NCBI GenBank assembly: GCA_038240665.1
Contig: JBBRGN010000087.1
Span: 1 to 15,909, forward strand
Origin: Haliscomenobacter sp038240665
GTDB taxonomy: Bacteria > Bacteroidota > Bacteroidia > Chitinophagales > Saprospiraceae
Direction of reading: 5' to 3'
Length of the DNA stretch: 15,909 nt
This document shows, piece by piece, positions 1-8,900 of this stretch; positions within the stretch are counted from its first letter, which is position 1, and every line of letters starts with the position of its first letter. Position numbers and translations under genes: made by a program. The notes under the pieces are model-generated. The model saw nothing but the letters and a program-made list of their open reading frames with translations, did no database searches and was not told the DNA's origin.

Positions 1-26
1 AGTTTAGAGAAAGAAAACACCTTAAC

Positions 27-2540
27 ATGAAATACCGCAATGTATCGTTTTTGATATTTTTTACCTTTCTCTTTACGCAACTAACCGGGCAAAAAAATCG
101 TCCACTTAGCCTTCATTACACCACACCAGCAAAGGAATGGGTCGAAGCACTGCCCATTGGTAATGGTTTTATGGGCGCTATGATCTATGGCCGGTCGAGT
201 GAAGAACTGATCTCACTCAATCACACAAATTTTTGGTCGGGAGCGCCAAAAGACTGGAACAATCCTACCGCAAAAAATCAGGTAGAAGAGGTAAAAAAAA
301 ACCTTTCTGCTGGCAAAAACGCGGAAGCGGAAGCCGTACTCAAAAAAATGCAAGGACCTTATACCCAGGCATATCAACCACTGGGCGATCTTCACCTCAG
401 TTTTCCCGACTCCGAAGTGGCGCAGCAATACCAGCGTGATTTGGATTTGGACAATTCGATCGTGAGTTCCACTTTTTTGACCCGCCAAAATCAATTTCGG
501 CGGGAAGCATTTGCCAGCAACCCCGATAAAGTTATCGTACTTCGATTCACTGGATCAGGAACGGGGGCCATCAACTTTACTGCCCGTCTTGATTCCCGGG
601 TGATGTACAAAGTAAGGATCGAAGACAATATCCTAAAGATGCGTTGCAAAGCGCCTAAACAAGCCGATCCCAACTATTTAGGAAAAAAAGATGTGGATGC
701 CTTGCAATATGACCCTTGGGGTGGCGAAGGCATGGAAGCTGAAGTGTGGATCAAGATCGTCCACCAAGGCGGAACATTATCGGTAAAAGGTGATGCCTTG
801 ACCCTCAGCGGGGCAGATCAAGCACAGTTGATCATTGCCACTGGAACCAGCTACAATGGACGGTTTAAATCACCAGGTTTGGCTGGTAAAGATCCTGAAG
901 CTGAAGTGAAGCAAATTTTAGCAGGGGTGGCCGATATGACTTATGATAGCCTGTTTTCTCGGCATATCCGGGATTATCGCGCTTTTTTTGGTCGCGTACA
1001 ACTCAACTTAGACAACATTGGCGCCACTAATGCACCTACCAATCAACGCATTGTCAATTATGCCCAGGATGCTGATCCATCGTTGGTTGCCTTGTTGTTT
1101 CATTATGGGCGGTATCTGTTGATCTCTTGCTCGCGTGCCGGAGGGCAAGCTGCTAACTTACAAGGGATCTGGTCAGATCAAGTACAACCTCCCTGGAGTT
1201 CCAACTACACGGTCAACATCAATACCGAAATGAATTACTGGCCGGCCGAGGTTGCCAATCTGTCCGAAATGACCCAGCCCTTGTTTGATCTAGTAGAAGA
1301 CCTGTCGGTTAATGGTAAAGTTACAGCCAGCACCAACTATGGCTATCCAGGCTGGGTGGCGCATCACAATGTAGATGTCTGGGCACACAGCGCGCCGGTT
1401 GGCAACTATGGTAAAGGCGACCCGCGCTGGGCAAACTGGTCGATGGGTGGCGCTTGGTTGTGCCAGCACTTGTTTGAACATTATCGTTTTACCGGAGATC
1501 AAGCATTTTTGAAAAAATACTACCCGGTCATCAAAGGGGCAAGCGAATTTGTCATTGCCATGTTGGTGAAAAACGCAGCTGGTAAGTATGAAACCGCTTT
1601 TGGCGTTTCGCCTGAAAATGGTTATTTGCTGGGAGGGAAAAACTTGTCGATTTCGCCAGGCGGTGGAATGGATCTAGCGATTACCAAAGAACTCTTGGAC
1701 AACTGCCAGCAAGCGGCTAAAATCCTGGATATTGATACCGATTTCCGAAAAAAATTGGAAGAGCTATTGCCTCAACTCCAAGCCCTCAGGATTGGCAAGG
1801 ATGGTCGTTTGTTAGAATGGAACCAAGAATACCCAGAAACCGAACCACAACACCGCCACTCTTCACATCTATATAGTTTGTATCCAGGCATACAAGTCAA
1901 TCCGTGGATTGATCCAACGCTGTTTTTGGCCACTCAGAATTCCTTAAATGGGCGTGGTGATGCGGGGACTGGCTGGGCGATGGGTTGGAAAATCAACTTT
2001 TGGGCGCGTTTGTTAGATGGCGATCATGCCCTGAAAATCGTTAAAAACTTGCTTGTACCCGCCAAGTCAGCGGATGAAAATTATACCCGCGGGGGAATCT
2101 ACAATAACCTTTTTGATGCCCATCCGCCTTTCCAGATTGATGGTAATTTTGGGGCAACGGCAGGGATTGCGGAGCTGCTGGTGCAATCGCATACCGGAGC
2201 AATTCATCTTTTACCCGCTTTACCTACTACCTGGAAAAATGGTTCGGTTATGGGATTGCGGGCACGTGGGAACTTTGAAGTAGACATGGATTGGCAAGAA
2301 GGCGCCATCAAAAGCGGTAAAATCATAGCAAATTCAGGTGGGCTCTTGACAATCCGTTCTGAATGGCCTTTAAAAATTAAGGGAGGAAAAAAAGTAAAAA
2401 AAGCCGGGAATACCTTACAACAAGGTCAGGCGCAAAGCCGCGCCAACCCCGAAAGCTTAGGCGCTTGGCAATCCAAGCCTTATTATTTGTACAACTTGGA
2501 GACTCAATCAGGTCAAACGATTTTGATAACCAAGAAATAA
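27..2540 (+). CDS. GH95 family alpha-L-fucosidase, secreted
   Basis: This 837-residue protein is a glycoside hydrolase family 95 enzyme. Characterised members are inverting alpha-1,2-L-fucosidases (a few prefer L-galactose) that remove terminal fucose from plant or host glycans. Residues 1-22 form a signal peptide ending in LTGQ, so it should act in the periplasm or outside the cell. The GH95 N-terminal signature (LPIGNGFMGAM, then LNHTNFWSG) is near residues 42-73. The catalytic centre is visible: N397 and N399 in the VNINTEMNYWP segment, E530 in SPENGY, and D705 in FQIDGNFG. These match by motif the asparagine pair, general acid and activating aspartate known from Bifidobacterium AfcA. Length is normal for the family and nothing is truncated. 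No sorting domain is evident at the C terminus. The window starts only 26 bp upstream, so the promoter is not visible. No SusC/SusD or other glycosidase lies downstream. The family call is firm; the exact substrate is not. Confidence 0.93.
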   Translation: MKYRNVSFLIFFTFLFTQLTGQKNRPLSLHYTTPAKEWVEALPIGNGFMGAMIYGRSSEELISLNHTNFWSGAPKDWNNPTAKNQVEEVKKNLSAGKNAEAEAVLKKMQGPYTQAYQPLGDLHLSFPDSEVAQQYQRDLDLDNSIVSSTFLTRQNQFRREAFASNPDKVIVLRFTGSGTGAINFTARLDSRVMYKVRIEDNILKMRCKAPKQADPNYLGKKDVDALQYDPWGGEGMEAEVWIKIVHQGGTLSVKGDALTLSGADQAQLIIATGTSYNGRFKSPGLAGKDPEAEVKQILAGVADMTYDSLFSRHIRDYRAFFGRVQLNLDNIGATNAPTNQRIVNYAQDADPSLVALLFHYGRYLLISCSRAGGQAANLQGIWSDQVQPPWSSNYTVNINTEMNYWPAEVANLSEMTQPLFDLVEDLSVNGKVTASTNYGYPGWVAHHNVDVWAHSAPVGNYGKGDPRWANWSMGGAWLCQHLFEHYRFTGDQAFLKKYYPVIKGASEFVIAMLVKNAAGKYETAFGVSPENGYLLGGKNLSISPGGGMDLAITKELLDNCQQAAKILDIDTDFRKKLEELLPQLQALRIGKDGRLLEWNQEYPETEPQHRHSSHLYSLYPGIQVNPWIDPTLFLATQNSLNGRGDAGTGWAMGWKINFWARLLDGDHALKIVKNLLVPAKSADENYTRGGIYNNLFDAHPPFQIDGNFGATAGIAELLVQSHTGAIHLLPALPTTWKNGSVMGLRARGNFEVDMDWQEGAIKSGKIIANSGGLLTIRSEWPLKIKGGKKVKKAGNTLQQGQAQSRANPESLGAWQSKPYYLYNLETQSGQTILITKK

Positions 2541-2596
2541 AGGTATTTGGCTAGACAGAGCATTTTTGCCTAGCCAAATACCTTTATAATTTTTTT
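2537..2596. terminator. Shared terminator stem between convergent genes
   Basis: An 18-bp perfect inverted repeat (2537-2554 with 2570-2587) encloses a 15-nt loop. A run of seven T residues (2590-2596) follows on the plus strand, making a standard intrinsic terminator for the fucosidase gene. The stem contains the stop codon of the fucosidase gene (2538-2540) and, on the other strand, the stop codon of the cytochrome gene (2584-2586). It can therefore serve both transcripts, although the tail on the minus strand is less T-rich. Confidence 0.88.
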
Positions 2597-3999
2597 AAAA
2601 ATTCCAGCAAGGCCTTGCGCTCTTCAGCCGTCAAAGCATCGCTAAAGGCATGACCTTGGTTGCTGTAGCCATTGAGCTGAGTATTGTAGGTGTTGGTATC
2701 AGTGGGGCCGGTTTCGGAGGTATATTTCCAGCCTATTTTTGCCAAATCATAATCATTGGAGTCAAAAGAGCGGCGCCAATATTTGGGACGCTGCGGGCTG
2801 TAAAGCAGATCCTCCAAAGTAGGTACTGATCCGTTGTGGAGATATGGCGCACTTGCCCAGATGCCATCAAGCGGGGGCGCTACGTAGGCTGCGCTGGGTT
2901 TAGCGGCCGATTTGCGGGGTGATTGTCCGTACCAGCTTTGCGTATACCAATCGTTGAAACTAGGGTTGATCAAAAAATAATTGGCGTAAGTGGGGTCGGT
3001 ACCGACTTTGTCTAAATCTACCAGTAGATTGGGATAACTTGCAGGAGCAACACTCTGACCATGACAGGCTGCACATTTCGCAGCGTATATTTTGCTTCCG
3101 GTTTCTACCAACGTTGCGTCAATTTGATTGGGATAAGTGGGCGCTTTCAAGTTTTGCAACCAGGCCAAAACATCTTTAAAATTGTTGTTGATCCGTCGAG
3201 CGGTTACCGTATCTTCGACTGCAACTACCGCTACTTGCATCAACAACTTAGTGAAATCGCCCCGTCCCATTCCATTGTAGTACAGCGCATATTTTTTGCC
3301 TACATTCCAAAGCGGAGGTACATCCGATCCGATGACATTGGCAGGGATGGGGAAAACGGGATTGACATTCCAAGCCAAAGTAGCGCCAGTACGATGTGCT
3401 ACACCCGCTTGTTCCAACATAAAAGCCGGATTGATGCCCTTAAAAGGCAAAACAGTGTAAGGAGAAACGGTTTTGGCGCCTCTGGAATAAGGTTCATAGG
3501 CTTGCCATTCGGGTGTGTTTTCTTTGTACTTGGCTTTTACCGCAAAATCGAGGATCGTAAAAAGTTGAGTATTGTTTTGGGTGAAATCCATGGTACTATT
3601 GCCCAAACCTGCAATAAATTGACCGTTTATTTTGGCCGAATGGCAACCAAAACAGGCCACTCCACCCACCATTTTTGCCCCAGCCGCGGTAGTGAACACA
3701 TTAAAAGAAGGAGGTATATTGGCATTGTCGCCTGTACGAGCGAGCAGGTTTTCAGTGCTGAGATTGCTGGGAAAGGCCGTATAGATGTCGTAAGGTATAC
3801 CCCCGCCAATGAAATCGCCGTTACGTAAATAATCATATCCTTTGAGGCCATCGCCATCGCGACGTTGGGGGTTTTCGGGAAGCGGAGTAGTACCAGAAGG
3901 CGGTTCTACGAGGCCAGATGCTTGTTCTTTGGCACAAGCTAATGAAATTAGTAAAAAGAGAAGGATGGAAAATCCTTTAATTTTTTGTTTTTGAGACAT
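2584..3999 (-). CDS. Diheme c-type cytochrome (peroxidase/RoxA-like), exported
   Basis: The protein is a c-type cytochrome with two covalent heme sites, C116-F-G-C119-H120 and C309-A-A-C312-H313 (471-residue numbering). Near the C terminus the segment PPLDGIWASAPYLHNGSVPTL is characteristic of the diheme oxidoreductase group that includes cytochrome c peroxidase-like proteins and the RoxA-type oxygenases. It probably works in the periplasm in electron transfer or peroxide/oxygen chemistry; the substrate cannot be read from sequence. I chose the ATG at 3997-3999 because it gives a clean signal sequence (SQKQKIKGFSILLFLLISLACAKE). The reading frame extends upstream to a TTG at 4071, but that would put 24 non-hydrophobic residues before the signal. 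The cysteine after LISLA may be a lipidation site, though the lipobox is not ideal. It converges on the fucosidase gene and diverges from the acyltransferase gene. No MauG or partner cytochrome is nearby. Confidence 0.82.
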   Translation of the reverse strand: MSQKQKIKGFSILLFLLISLACAKEQASGLVEPPSGTTPLPENPQRRDGDGLKGYDYLRNGDFIGGGIPYDIYTAFPSNLSTENLLARTGDNANIPPSFNVFTTAAGAKMVGGVACFGCHSAKINGQFIAGLGNSTMDFTQNNTQLFTILDFAVKAKYKENTPEWQAYEPYSRGAKTVSPYTVLPFKGINPAFMLEQAGVAHRTGATLAWNVNPVFPIPANVIGSDVPPLWNVGKKYALYYNGMGRGDFTKLLMQVAVVAVEDTVTARRINNNFKDVLAWLQNLKAPTYPNQIDATLVETGSKIYAAKCAACHGQSVAPASYPNLLVDLDKVGTDPTYANYFLINPSFNDWYTQSWYGQSPRKSAAKPSAAYVAPPLDGIWASAPYLHNGSVPTLEDLLYSPQRPKYWRRSFDSNDYDLAKIGWKYTSETGPTDTNTYNTQLNGYSNQGHAFSDALTAEERKALLEFLKKL

Positions 4000-4263
4000 A
4001 AAAGTAGGCTTTGGATGATACAATTTTTTAACAGTCAGTTGGATGGAAAGTTTAATTTCCCGTTTAGTCAATCCTTGGTTTAGCAGAAAATCAGCAACTT
4101 TTTTTGCTTTTTTGTAAAAAGAATAACTGATACCAGCTGGGCATATTCATGGATGGAAATGGGTTTCATCGAAAACCTTTGGTTGCTTTGCGATGTTTTT
4201 CAACCTTTATATAGACAGCATCAATAAACATCTGTAATATTGCTTGCTTATCTCAATCACCCT

Positions 4264-5517
4264 ATGAAGTCAATTTCTTCTGCCATTTTTACCAACTTAA
4301 ATAAGATCTCCGAATGGAAGATCAAACCTTTTGGTCGAGCAGCAAAAGTTCCGGTAGGGGAGCTCTTCAAAATGGGTAATTTTCAATGGTTGTTGGCGCA
4401 TGATTTTAGCTCCATTGCCGCAAAATGGCCAACTGACCCAGGTAATCAATTTTTAAGTGCAGCTTATCTCAGTGCATTAGAGCATGCCGCTCCCAACGAT
4501 GCCTCTTGTTCTTATCTTCTGGTTTTTGAAAAAAACGAAGCTGTAGCCGGTTTTTTGATTCAGCAAATGTCCTTTAACACGCGTCGAAGTGTAAAAAGTT
4601 TGCGAGAAGCGACCGGAACAGGATGGGGTGACCGAATGAAAAGGTTATTGAGCAAGGTGGGAAATTTTAAAGCTTTGGTTTTGGGAAATTTGTTGCTTAC
4701 GGGGGAAAATGGCTATTGGACTACTTTGCCCGCTATGCGTTTTGAACCGCTTTTTTTGCAAACCTTGAAGTTGATGGAACAATTGGCGAAGCAATTGGGA
4801 ATTGGGGCGATGATGGTTAAAGATTTTTTTCAGCGTGATTTGGTCGTAGAGGCGGCGGGTTACCATCCCTTGAGTTTTCAGCCAGCTATGGTGTTGGAGC
4901 TTCCCCCAGAGTGGAAAAGCTTTGACGACTACATAGAAGCGATGAGTTCGAAGTACCGCGTACGTACGCGGAGGGCTTATAAAAAAGGGCAATCCATTGA
5001 CTTTAAATCCCTGGCTATTCAAGAAATTGAACTCCGAAATGCCGAACTTTATGAACTGTATCTACAGGTATTGGATAATGCTGATTTTAATGCCCTTACT
5101 GCTCACCCTGATTACTTTTTGCAATTAAAAAGACACTTAAAGGAAGACTTTGACTTGGTGGGATGTTTTATTCAACAACAATTGGTCGGTTTTTTTACGA
5201 CCATTCGCAATCATGAAGAGCTGGAATGCCATTTTATTGGATTGGAAGCAAGTTCAAACCGGGAGCATCAGGTATACCTCAACATGCTTTACCGCATGGT
5301 TGAAAAGGGGATTCAACTAGGCGTACATCAAATATCCATGGCTCGTACGGCACTAGAAATCAAAAGTTCGGTTGGCGCGGTTGCGCACCAGCAATTCTCT
5401 TATCTGCGACATAGATTGCCCGTGCTAAACCATATATTGCCTTATGTGGTACGTTTTATGGAGCCTCAAGAACAATGGATCCCTCGTCATCCTTTTTCAA
5501 AAAATGAAACGCCTTAG
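4264..5517 (+). CDS. GNAT/FemAB-like acyltransferase
   Basis: This 417-residue protein has no signal peptide or membrane segment and should be cytoplasmic. The pattern resembles the large two-lobed GNAT/FemAB-like group (the DUF482 'peptidogalycan biosynthesis' type): an N-terminal lobe with NQFLSAAYLSALE and LLVFEKNEAVAGFLI, then a basic segment, SSKYRVRTRRAYKKG, at about residues 228-242. A C-terminal lobe follows, with LVGCFIQQQLVGFFTTI and an elongated helix (REHQVYLNMLYRMVEKGIQLG). Relatives transfer an acyl or aminoacyl group from a CoA or tRNA donor; the acceptor is unknown here. The ATG at 4264 is preferred over an in-frame TTG at 4240, which adds eight residues and has no better ribosome site. 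The cytochrome gene is divergent. The next gene, a sensor kinase, lies in the same direction after a gap of about 160 bp, so an operon is possible but not shown. Confidence 0.55.
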   Translation: MKSISSAIFTNLNKISEWKIKPFGRAAKVPVGELFKMGNFQWLLAHDFSSIAAKWPTDPGNQFLSAAYLSALEHAAPNDASCSYLLVFEKNEAVAGFLIQQMSFNTRRSVKSLREATGTGWGDRMKRLLSKVGNFKALVLGNLLLTGENGYWTTLPAMRFEPLFLQTLKLMEQLAKQLGIGAMMVKDFFQRDLVVEAAGYHPLSFQPAMVLELPPEWKSFDDYIEAMSSKYRVRTRRAYKKGQSIDFKSLAIQEIELRNAELYELYLQVLDNADFNALTAHPDYFLQLKRHLKEDFDLVGCFIQQQLVGFFTTIRNHEELECHFIGLEASSNREHQVYLNMLYRMVEKGIQLGVHQISMARTALEIKSSVGAVAHQQFSYLRHRLPVLNHILPYVVRFMEPQEQWIPRHPFSKNETP

Positions 5518-5680
5518 GTCAATTTAAAGATAAAGGTCTTCACTCCGAAGCCAAATTCTTGAACAATTTCTGAAGAAAAACGTAAAATATTTATTTACTT
5601 TTACTTTAGCTTAGCACTTATGCAGTTCGTTCATGCGAATTGTTTTTGGTGTTGATGTTTACCTATGGGCTACAAACTAT

Positions 5681-8600
5681 ATGAGAATTCTACCTTCAAA
5701 AAGCAAACAAAAACGCCCTTTTTTTTGGCTACAATCCCTGTTTCTGGTTTTGTGCCCTATGTTACTTATGGCTCAAGCCACCCACATCAACACGAATTTT
5801 ATCTCCTTTCAAGATGGTTTAGCAGACTGGACAGTCAGTGCAATTCACAAAGATCATTATGGATTTGTATGGATAGGTACCGAAAATGGATTGCAGCGAT
5901 TTGATGGCTATAAATTTTTAAATTTCAATACGGAACCAGGTAATCCTAACCGAATTTCTGATCATTTTGTACATTCCATCCATTCTGTTAAGGAAAAAAA
6001 ATTAGCCATTTTTTATGAACACAACCTCAATTTCCTAGACTTAGTCGATCCACAAAACAATGAAGTTGAGAAAATCGAACTCACGCCAGCTAAAGGCGTC
6101 TCTGGAGTAGTACGTAAAATTCGTGTAGATGATCGAGGCAATATCCTGGTCATTGCATCTACTCGGCGAAATATCCGGGTTTTTCAATACCATTTTTCGT
6201 CCAAGAAATTTCATTTAGTAGTTCAGCTCAAAGTAGACAATAGTGAAGATTTAAAAAATCAATGGCTAGATGCGCTGCAAATAGCGGATACTCTGTGGCT
6301 AATTGTAGATAGTCGACATGGCATTTTTTTAACTACGCCCAATGAAATTCTTCGCCGTTTTCCCCCTGATCGTTTTAAAGGGAATTTTATCACCGAGGAA
6401 AATACAGAAACCTGGTCAACCATACTTCACCGGGATAAAATGCAGCGTATTTGGCTGGCTTTTCATAATGTGCCTACTGTATTTCAATACGATGTAAAGA
6501 ATCAGCAATTTATTCCGCTAATGGGGTTATCTAATCAGGGCGAATACAGCCACCTTTGGGAAGATCAAGCAGGTAATCTGTTGTTGGATCACACCAATGG
6601 GCTGGGGAGCTATCCGATTGCGGAGGAACTATTTTGCTACACTAAAAAAAATAAATTAAAAAATTTTAGTAATTTATTGGTAATCAGTCCAGTAATTCTT
6701 GACCTATACAGTGATGATTTTTTTAACACCATTTTTTTTGGAATTGATACCGGTTTGAAAGTATTCCGCAATAACCAATTGGTAGTACGCAACTTTTTGA
6801 GCCTTGATGTACCTAATGATCAATTTGGAAGGGTAATGCGTGGTATTACCAGCGATGGTAAGCAAAATGTTTTTTTCGCTGCCGAAAATTCAAATTGGTA
6901 TACCCTGAACCGAAATACCCAAAAAATAGATACGATTTTTTTGAAAGACGAAAAAGATGGCAAGCGGATTGATTTTAGTTGCTGTTTTGATTTAGAATAT
7001 GATAAAGCAGGATACGTTTGGGGAATCGCTTGCAAAGGGCGGGGGCTTGGAATGGTAATCCGCTATAATATAAGCACTAAGCTTGCCAAAGTTTTTAATT
7101 ATCCCGCAGCTTTTAAAGGCCTTGTACGATACAAAGACGGCTGTTTTTTGCTGTTGGCGGTGCTGCCAAATGAAGAAAATGCCTTGTTATGTTTTAATCC
7201 TGAAAAGAATACTTTTGAATTATTTACGACTAGCGAAGGGCGAAATCCTTTTCAATTTCTAAGCCTCAACTATATTATTAGCAGTAAAAATGGGCACTTT
7301 TGGATTGGTACAAACAAAGGACTATTTAATCTAGATTTTGCAAAAAAACAAGTTAGGGCTATTCGGTCTACCGCTTATCTCGACAATCAAATCGTCTACG
7401 CTTTATATGAAGATCAGCAAGAAAATTTGTGGGTAGGTACTTCTTTTGGATTGGTTCGATACCATCCAAAAGAAGAGAAAGTTAAATTTTATGGCGTAAA
7501 CCAGGGCCTCTCAAGCGGGGTCGTTTCTGGTGTTTTGAAAGATCAATTCGGGAATTTGTGGGTTAGTACCCATGATGGGTTGAATCATTTGGATTTAAAG
7601 AGCGATCGGTTCACCAAATTTTTTGATATAGATGGCATTTCCCACAATTCATTTACGAGGTATTCTTTTTTTCGGGACAATGATAACACCATATATTTTG
7701 GTACGGTAAACGGGATCAATGCCCTTAGACCGGAATTTTTACAACAAAAAGAGGATATTCCTCCGGTCCAATTGACCTCCATTTCAAAATACGACAAGCG
7801 AATTGGCAAGGAGATATTGATGAATAAAAATCTGCGGGAGCTTCGTGCTTTGGTGGTGAAACCCTGGGAGTCCAACGTCAACATCGAATTTTCACTACCA
7901 GTCTATACCAACCCTAAAAACAATAACTATTTCGTAAAATTAGTTCCCGATGATGGGCGCTGGATTTCGTTGGGGAATGAACACCACCTCTTGTATGCGC
8001 AACTTACTCCTGGAAAACACGAACTCTACATTCGCGGCAATGATCCACGGGGGGGATACAGCAAAAAAACTTTGGCTTTACAAATCATTGTTGAACAACA
8101 TTTTTATACCACCCGCTGGTTTTTTATTTGCCTAGGTTTATTTTTATTGGCGTTGGCGTACTTTGCTTTGAAGTATTGGTTGTTGCAACAGCTTAAAATG
8201 GAACGCATCCGCACTCAACTGGCGAGTAATATTCATGACGAAGTCAGTGGTTTGCTGGCTGGTATAGCATTACAATCCGAGGTGTTACAATGGGACATTC
8301 ATGATCCTAAAGTTATAGAAAAATTAAAAATAGTAGCTGAAGTAAGTAGAAAAGCGATGTCCAAATTACACGACGTAATTTGGTCGGCTGATGCCCGTCG
8401 AGATCATGTGCAAGACCTCTTGATCCGTATGCAGGAACATGCTGACGACGTGCTGTCGCCTTTGAATATTAGGTACGATATTAAAATGGAGTATTTAAAC
8501 CTTAAAGCATTGGTTCCTGTACAAGTTCGTCAAGATCTTTATTTTATCTTCAAAGAAGCCATTAACAATGTTGCCAAACACGTTTCTGAAGGTTCGGTAC

Positions 8601-8797
8601 TGGTTGTTTTGAAAAACGAAGGTCAGTTCTTTATCATGAGCATCAAAGACAATGGTAAAAATGTGCCTTCTGGAAACATCAAGTCAGGACAAGGATTAAA
8701 AAATATGTCGATGCGCGCCAAACGCATTCATGCAACTTTGACCACCGAATGGGATGGCGGCTTTCATATAGTATTACAAATGAAGCGCTTCCGTTAG
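5681..8797 (+). CDS. Propeller-type sensor histidine kinase (HisKA_3)
   Basis: This 1038-residue protein senses something outside the cytoplasm and phosphorylates a response regulator. The order is: a signal peptide (MRILPSKSKQKRPF then a hydrophobic core ending LLMAQA); a large periplasmic beta-propeller with Reg_prop repeats (clear blades around W64, W541, W584, W627 and about residue 672); a Y_Y_Y-like domain at about 720-800; one membrane helix at about 814-837; and a HisKA_3 dimerisation domain with the phospho-accepting H852 in NIHDEVSGLL. An HATPase domain follows, with N962/N963 in EAINNVAKHV and a later DNGKN...GQGLKNMSMR box. There is no fused receiver or DNA-binding domain, unlike hybrid PUL regulators. 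I chose ATG 5681 because it starts a textbook signal peptide; an in-frame ATG at 5633 adds 16 residues without improving it. No response regulator gene adjoins it, so its partner must lie elsewhere. Confidence 0.9.
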   Translation: MRILPSKSKQKRPFFWLQSLFLVLCPMLLMAQATHINTNFISFQDGLADWTVSAIHKDHYGFVWIGTENGLQRFDGYKFLNFNTEPGNPNRISDHFVHSIHSVKEKKLAIFYEHNLNFLDLVDPQNNEVEKIELTPAKGVSGVVRKIRVDDRGNILVIASTRRNIRVFQYHFSSKKFHLVVQLKVDNSEDLKNQWLDALQIADTLWLIVDSRHGIFLTTPNEILRRFPPDRFKGNFITEENTETWSTILHRDKMQRIWLAFHNVPTVFQYDVKNQQFIPLMGLSNQGEYSHLWEDQAGNLLLDHTNGLGSYPIAEELFCYTKKNKLKNFSNLLVISPVILDLYSDDFFNTIFFGIDTGLKVFRNNQLVVRNFLSLDVPNDQFGRVMRGITSDGKQNVFFAAENSNWYTLNRNTQKIDTIFLKDEKDGKRIDFSCCFDLEYDKAGYVWGIACKGRGLGMVIRYNISTKLAKVFNYPAAFKGLVRYKDGCFLLLAVLPNEENALLCFNPEKNTFELFTTSEGRNPFQFLSLNYIISSKNGHFWIGTNKGLFNLDFAKKQVRAIRSTAYLDNQIVYALYEDQQENLWVGTSFGLVRYHPKEEKVKFYGVNQGLSSGVVSGVLKDQFGNLWVSTHDGLNHLDLKSDRFTKFFDIDGISHNSFTRYSFFRDNDNTIYFGTVNGINALRPEFLQQKEDIPPVQLTSISKYDKRIGKEILMNKNLRELRALVVKPWESNVNIEFSLPVYTNPKNNNYFVKLVPDDGRWISLGNEHHLLYAQLTPGKHELYIRGNDPRGGYSKKTLALQIIVEQHFYTTRWFFICLGLFLLALAYFALKYWLLQQLKMERIRTQLASNIHDEVSGLLAGIALQSEVLQWDIHDPKVIEKLKIVAEVSRKAMSKLHDVIWSADARRDHVQDLLIRMQEHADDVLSPLNIRYDIKMEYLNLKALVPVQVRQDLYFIFKEAINNVAKHVSEGSVLVVLKNEGQFFIMSIKDNGKNVPSGNIKSGQGLKNMSMRAKRIHATLTTEWDGGFHIVLQMKRFR

Positions 8798-8847
8798 AAA
8801 TTTCCAATAGAATATGATGGAGTAGTACATAGATTGCTATTTCCTTG

Positions 8848-8880
8848 AGCCCCATCTTTATGGGGTTGTATGATTTTTTT
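8848..8880 (+). terminator. Likely terminator of the sensor kinase gene
   Basis: A short hairpin has a 6-bp core, CCCCAT (8850-8855) with ATGGGG (8860-8865), around a CTTT loop. It is extended by a G-T and an A-T pair on the outside. Seven T residues follow at 8874-8880, six nucleotides after the stem. The distance between stem and T-run is longer than ideal, so efficiency is uncertain. Its 3' arm and T-run overlap the promoter element called at 8866-8896. Confidence 0.6.
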
Positions 8881-8896
8881 GTAATGTCTATATTTG
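8866..8896 (+). promoter_or_regulatory. Bacteroidota-type promoter for the intergenic RNA
   Basis: TATATTTG at 8889-8896 is a perfect match to the Bacteroidota -7 consensus TAnnTTTG. A TTG at 8866-8868 lies 20 nt upstream, the usual distance for the -33 element. Transcription should start a few bases downstream, around 8901-8905, just at the beginning of the folded segment described next. The match is by eye; no start-site data are available. Confidence 0.6.
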
Positions 8897-8900
8897 CGGG

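Noticed and set aside
3061..3828. A 255-codon open frame on the plus strand, opposite the cytochrome gene.
   Set aside because: It is fully antisense to a gene with clear heme motifs, has no recognisable domain or hydrophobic pattern, and its openness follows from codon bias of the real gene.
4000..4071. An N-terminal extension of the cytochrome starting at a TTG.
   Set aside because: It would place 24 polar residues before a normal signal sequence; the ATG at 3999 explains the protein better.
4072..4263. A promoter for the divergent cytochrome and acyltransferase genes.
   Set aside because: The region must contain promoters, but the nearest matches (for example TAATATTG at 4235-4242) lack a -33 element or lie too close to the start codon.
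5633..5680. An upstream ATG for the sensor kinase.
   Set aside because: The added 16 residues do not improve the signal peptide, whose n-region and core start cleanly at 5681.
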